From contig NZ_CP036455.1 of the NCBI RefSeq assembly GCF_004323735.1, forward strand, positions 2,475,101-2,539,100: a stretch of DNA of 64,000 bases, given 5' to 3'. The notes under the pieces are model-generated. The model saw nothing but the letters and a program-made list of their open reading frames with translations, was not told the DNA's origin and ran no database searches. The position numbers and the translations under genes were made by a program. Origin of the DNA: Streptomonospora litoralis. Lineage in GTDB: Bacteria; Actinomycetota; Actinomycetes; Streptosporangiales; Streptosporangiaceae. Shown here piece after piece: positions 62,182 to 64,000 of the stretch (positions are counted from its first letter, which is position 1; each line of letters starts with the position of its first letter).

Positions 62182-63140
62182 CGTGCCATCCCTTCGCGGT
62201 TGGCCCGCAGGTAGATCACCGCGAAGACCATGCTGACGAGGATCAGGACGTTGCCGACCACGGCTCCCTGGCCGAAGTCGAGTTGCAGGAACGACAGCTG
62301 GTAGGTGTGCGTGCCCAGCGTCTCGGTCGCGTTGGCCGGGCCGCCGTTGGTCAGCGCCAGGATCAAATCCAGGATCTTCACCGTGGACATGAAGCCCAGC
62401 ACCAGCACCACGGTGACCACCGGTTTGAGCATCGGCAGCGTCACGCCGAAGAACCGGCGGAAGAAGCCCGCGCCGTCCAGCACCGCGGCTTCGCGGATCT
62501 CCCTGGGAATCTCCTGCAGCCCGCCGTAGAGGATCACCATGTTGAACGGGATCCCGATCCAGATGTTGACCAGGATCACCGACAGCAGCGCGAAGTCGGG
62601 GCTGCTCAGCCACGGGATCGCGCCCGAGGTGAGGTTGAGGCCCTGCAGCGCCTCGTTGAGCACCCCGGTCTCCTGGTCCAGCACCCGGCGCCAGACCGTG
62701 CCGGCCACCACCATCGGGATGAGCCACGGCAGCAGCAGGAGCGAGCGCATGACGCCCGACAGCGGGAAGCGCCGCGAGAAGAACAGCGCCAGCGCCATGC
62801 CGATGACGAACTGGCCGGCCAGCGAGCCCGCCGTGAACACCAGGGTGTGCCACAGCGACGCCGCGAACAGTTCGTCGGTCAGCACCGCCCGCCAGTTGTC
62901 CAGCCCGGTGAAGGGGGCCTCGCCGGTGAAGTAGGTGGCCGGTGTGTACTGCTGGAAGCTCATCACGACGTTGCGCACCAGCGGGTAGCTGAAGAAGACC
63001 AGCATGTAGGCGATCGCCGGGGCGATGAACAGCCACTGGGAGACGGCGCGCCGGCGGCGCGCGGCGGCGCCGGGATCGGCGGCGGTGCCGGGGGAGCGCT
63101 CCCGCACGGCCGGGCTCGGGGTGGGGGTGGTCGTCGTCAT
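62178..63140 (-). CDS. Sugar ABC transporter permease, MalF type (second importer)
   Basis: A 320-residue permease. A proline-rich head precedes WLFIAPAIAYMLVFFSYPLVRNVVMSF. The EAA loop is PREIREAAVLDGAGFFRRFFGVTLPMLKP, and LALTNGGPANATETLGTHTYQ is typical of disaccharide importers. The ATG at 63140 overlaps the binding-protein stop by four bases. No ATPase gene is in the visible operon. Confidence 0.93.
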   Translation of the reverse strand: MTTTTPTPSPAVRERSPGTAADPGAAARRRRAVSQWLFIAPAIAYMLVFFSYPLVRNVVMSFQQYTPATYFTGEAPFTGLDNWRAVLTDELFAASLWHTLVFTAGSLAGQFVIGMALALFFSRRFPLSGVMRSLLLLPWLIPMVVAGTVWRRVLDQETGVLNEALQGLNLTSGAIPWLSSPDFALLSVILVNIWIGIPFNMVILYGGLQEIPREIREAAVLDGAGFFRRFFGVTLPMLKPVVTVVLVLGFMSTVKILDLILALTNGGPANATETLGTHTYQLSFLQLDFGQGAVVGNVLILVSMVFAVIYLRANREGMAR

Positions 63141-64000
63141 CGCCGGCTCCTCAGCTCCTCCTCCACCTGGGACTGCGCCCGGGTGAGGGCCTGCTCGGGG
63201 GTCGCCTCGCCGGTCAGCGCGGCCTGCAGCGCGGTCCCGATGGCCTGCGAGTAGACGTTCCAGTCGGTGCCCACGTGCTCGGTGCGGCTGCGGGCGGTCT
63301 GCACCTGATCGGCGAAGGGCGCGAGCTCGGGCACCTGCTCGCGGTACTCCTCGGCGGCCTGCGGGTCCACCGGCACGTTGCTGCCCTTGAGCGACCAGTC
63401 GAGCTGGGCCTCGGGGGAGGTCATGCACGCGACGATCGCGCCCGCGGTGTCCTCGCGCTCGGGGTGCTCCTCGTTGACCGGCACCGTGAACGTCGTCCCG
63501 CCGATCGGAGCCACGGGGGTGTCGCCCGCCTCGGGGACCGGGACCTCCACCACTCCCCAGTCGATCTCGGGGTGCTCCTCCAGCACCGGCTTCTGCCAGG
63601 GGCCGTTGACCATCATGGCCGCGTTGCCCGCGATGAACTGGTCGTTGACGTCGGCCTGCGTCCAGTTCACCGCCGACCGCGACGCCGAACCGTCCTCGAT
63701 CAGCGAGGTCACGAACTCCAGCGCCTCCACCGCCTCGGGAGCGGCCAGCCGGCGCTCGTCGCCGCCGTTGGACCACAGCCACGGCAGGAACTGGTAGACG
63801 CCGTCGGCGGTGGACAGCGCGCTGATCGCCAGGCCGTAGCGTTCGCCCTCGGTCAGCTCGGCCGCCGTTTCGCTCAGCTCGGCCCAGGTCTGCGGCGGTT
63901 CGACGCCCTCCTCGGCGAGGATGTCCTTGTTGTACATCAGGCCCAGCGAGTTCACCGAGCGGGCCGCGCCGTAGTAGGTGCCGTCGTAGCCGCCGAACGA
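63137..64000 (-). CDS. Sugar ABC transporter substrate-binding protein, C-terminal part
   Basis: The frame is open to the right edge, so the N-terminus with its signal peptide and lipobox lies outside. The visible 287 residues fit solute-binding family 1: LGLMYNKDILAEEGVEPPQTWAELSETAAEL, YQFLPWLWSNGGDE, QFIAGNAAMMVNGPWQKPVL and VAPIGGTTFTVPVNEEHPE. With the permeases and the GH31 gene it forms an uptake and hydrolysis unit, likely for an alpha-linked disaccharide or xyloside. Overlap of four bases with the permease shows coupling. Confidence 0.92.
   Translation of the reverse strand, partial: SFGGYDGTYYGAARSVNSLGLMYNKDILAEEGVEPPQTWAELSETAAELTEGERYGLAISALSTADGVYQFLPWLWSNGGDERRLAAPEAVEALEFVTSLIEDGSASRSAVNWTQADVNDQFIAGNAAMMVNGPWQKPVLEEHPEIDWGVVEVPVPEAGDTPVAPIGGTTFTVPVNEEHPEREDTAGAIVACMTSPEAQLDWSLKGSNVPVDPQAAEEYREQVPELAPFADQVQTARSRTEHVGTDWNVYSQAIGTALQAALTGEATPEQALTRAQSQVEEELRSRR

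Overview
The window is about 72% G+C throughout most of its length. It has GTG and TTG starts, short overlapping operons and a gene order (pyrG, Nudix, xerD, parA, scpA, scpB, rluB, aroH, tyrA, cmk, der) that is conserved in high-G+C Gram-positive bacteria. Lsr2, a WhiJ/AbaA-like regulatory trio, an AfsR-type SARP regulator and two sugar importers lacking their own ATPase all point to a filamentous actinomycete. A member of the Nocardiopsaceae (Nocardiopsis/Streptomonospora-like) is my best guess from gene content; it is not proven by anything here. I saw no rRNA, tRNA or CRISPR array.

Left part (1-7 kb) is accessory. It holds a methyltransferase tail, an XRE/DUF5753 regulator with DUF397 and anti-sigma-like ATPase partners around a clear operator, then a minus-strand block with an unusual polymorphic toxin. 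The toxin starts with a Flp/Tad-type prepilin sequence, carries a Hint autoprocessing domain and ends in a short C-terminal toxin module. It is followed by an AT-rich probable immunity gene and flanked by two small membrane proteins that share the same C-terminal motif. From 7 to 29 kb comes the core: uvrB, a GNAT protein, HMG-CoA lyase, an ABC-2 exporter divergent from a two-component system, then the nucleotide, chromosome-segregation, chorismate/tyrosine and GTPase genes listed above.

From 29 to 45 kb there are a flavin-dependent oxidoreductase, a cysteine-hydrolase gene cut off by a decayed IS605/IS1341-type element, a HAD phosphatase, lsr2, a DUF574 methyltransferase, a membrane-anchored STAND/TPR ATPase, a diacylglycerol kinase, an AlkZ-like protein and a first sugar ABC importer with its IclR regulator. 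From 45 to 64 kb come a DUF2236 oxygenase-like protein, a run of nucleotide-sugar epimerase, GT2, TIGR04282-like transferase and methyltransferase genes, a heme-molybdopterin membrane oxidoreductase with an internal Tat-like motif, an AfsR-like regulator of 1282 residues and a GH31 alpha-glycosidase with a second importer running off the window end.

Intergenic DNA is rich in long inverted repeats. Three of them (9479-9534, 24981-25036, 54182-54237) are copies of one 56-bp palindrome family. Others are single strong hairpins, probably terminators or operators. The toxin locus, the palindrome family and the dual-topology molybdoprotein are the items most worth following up.
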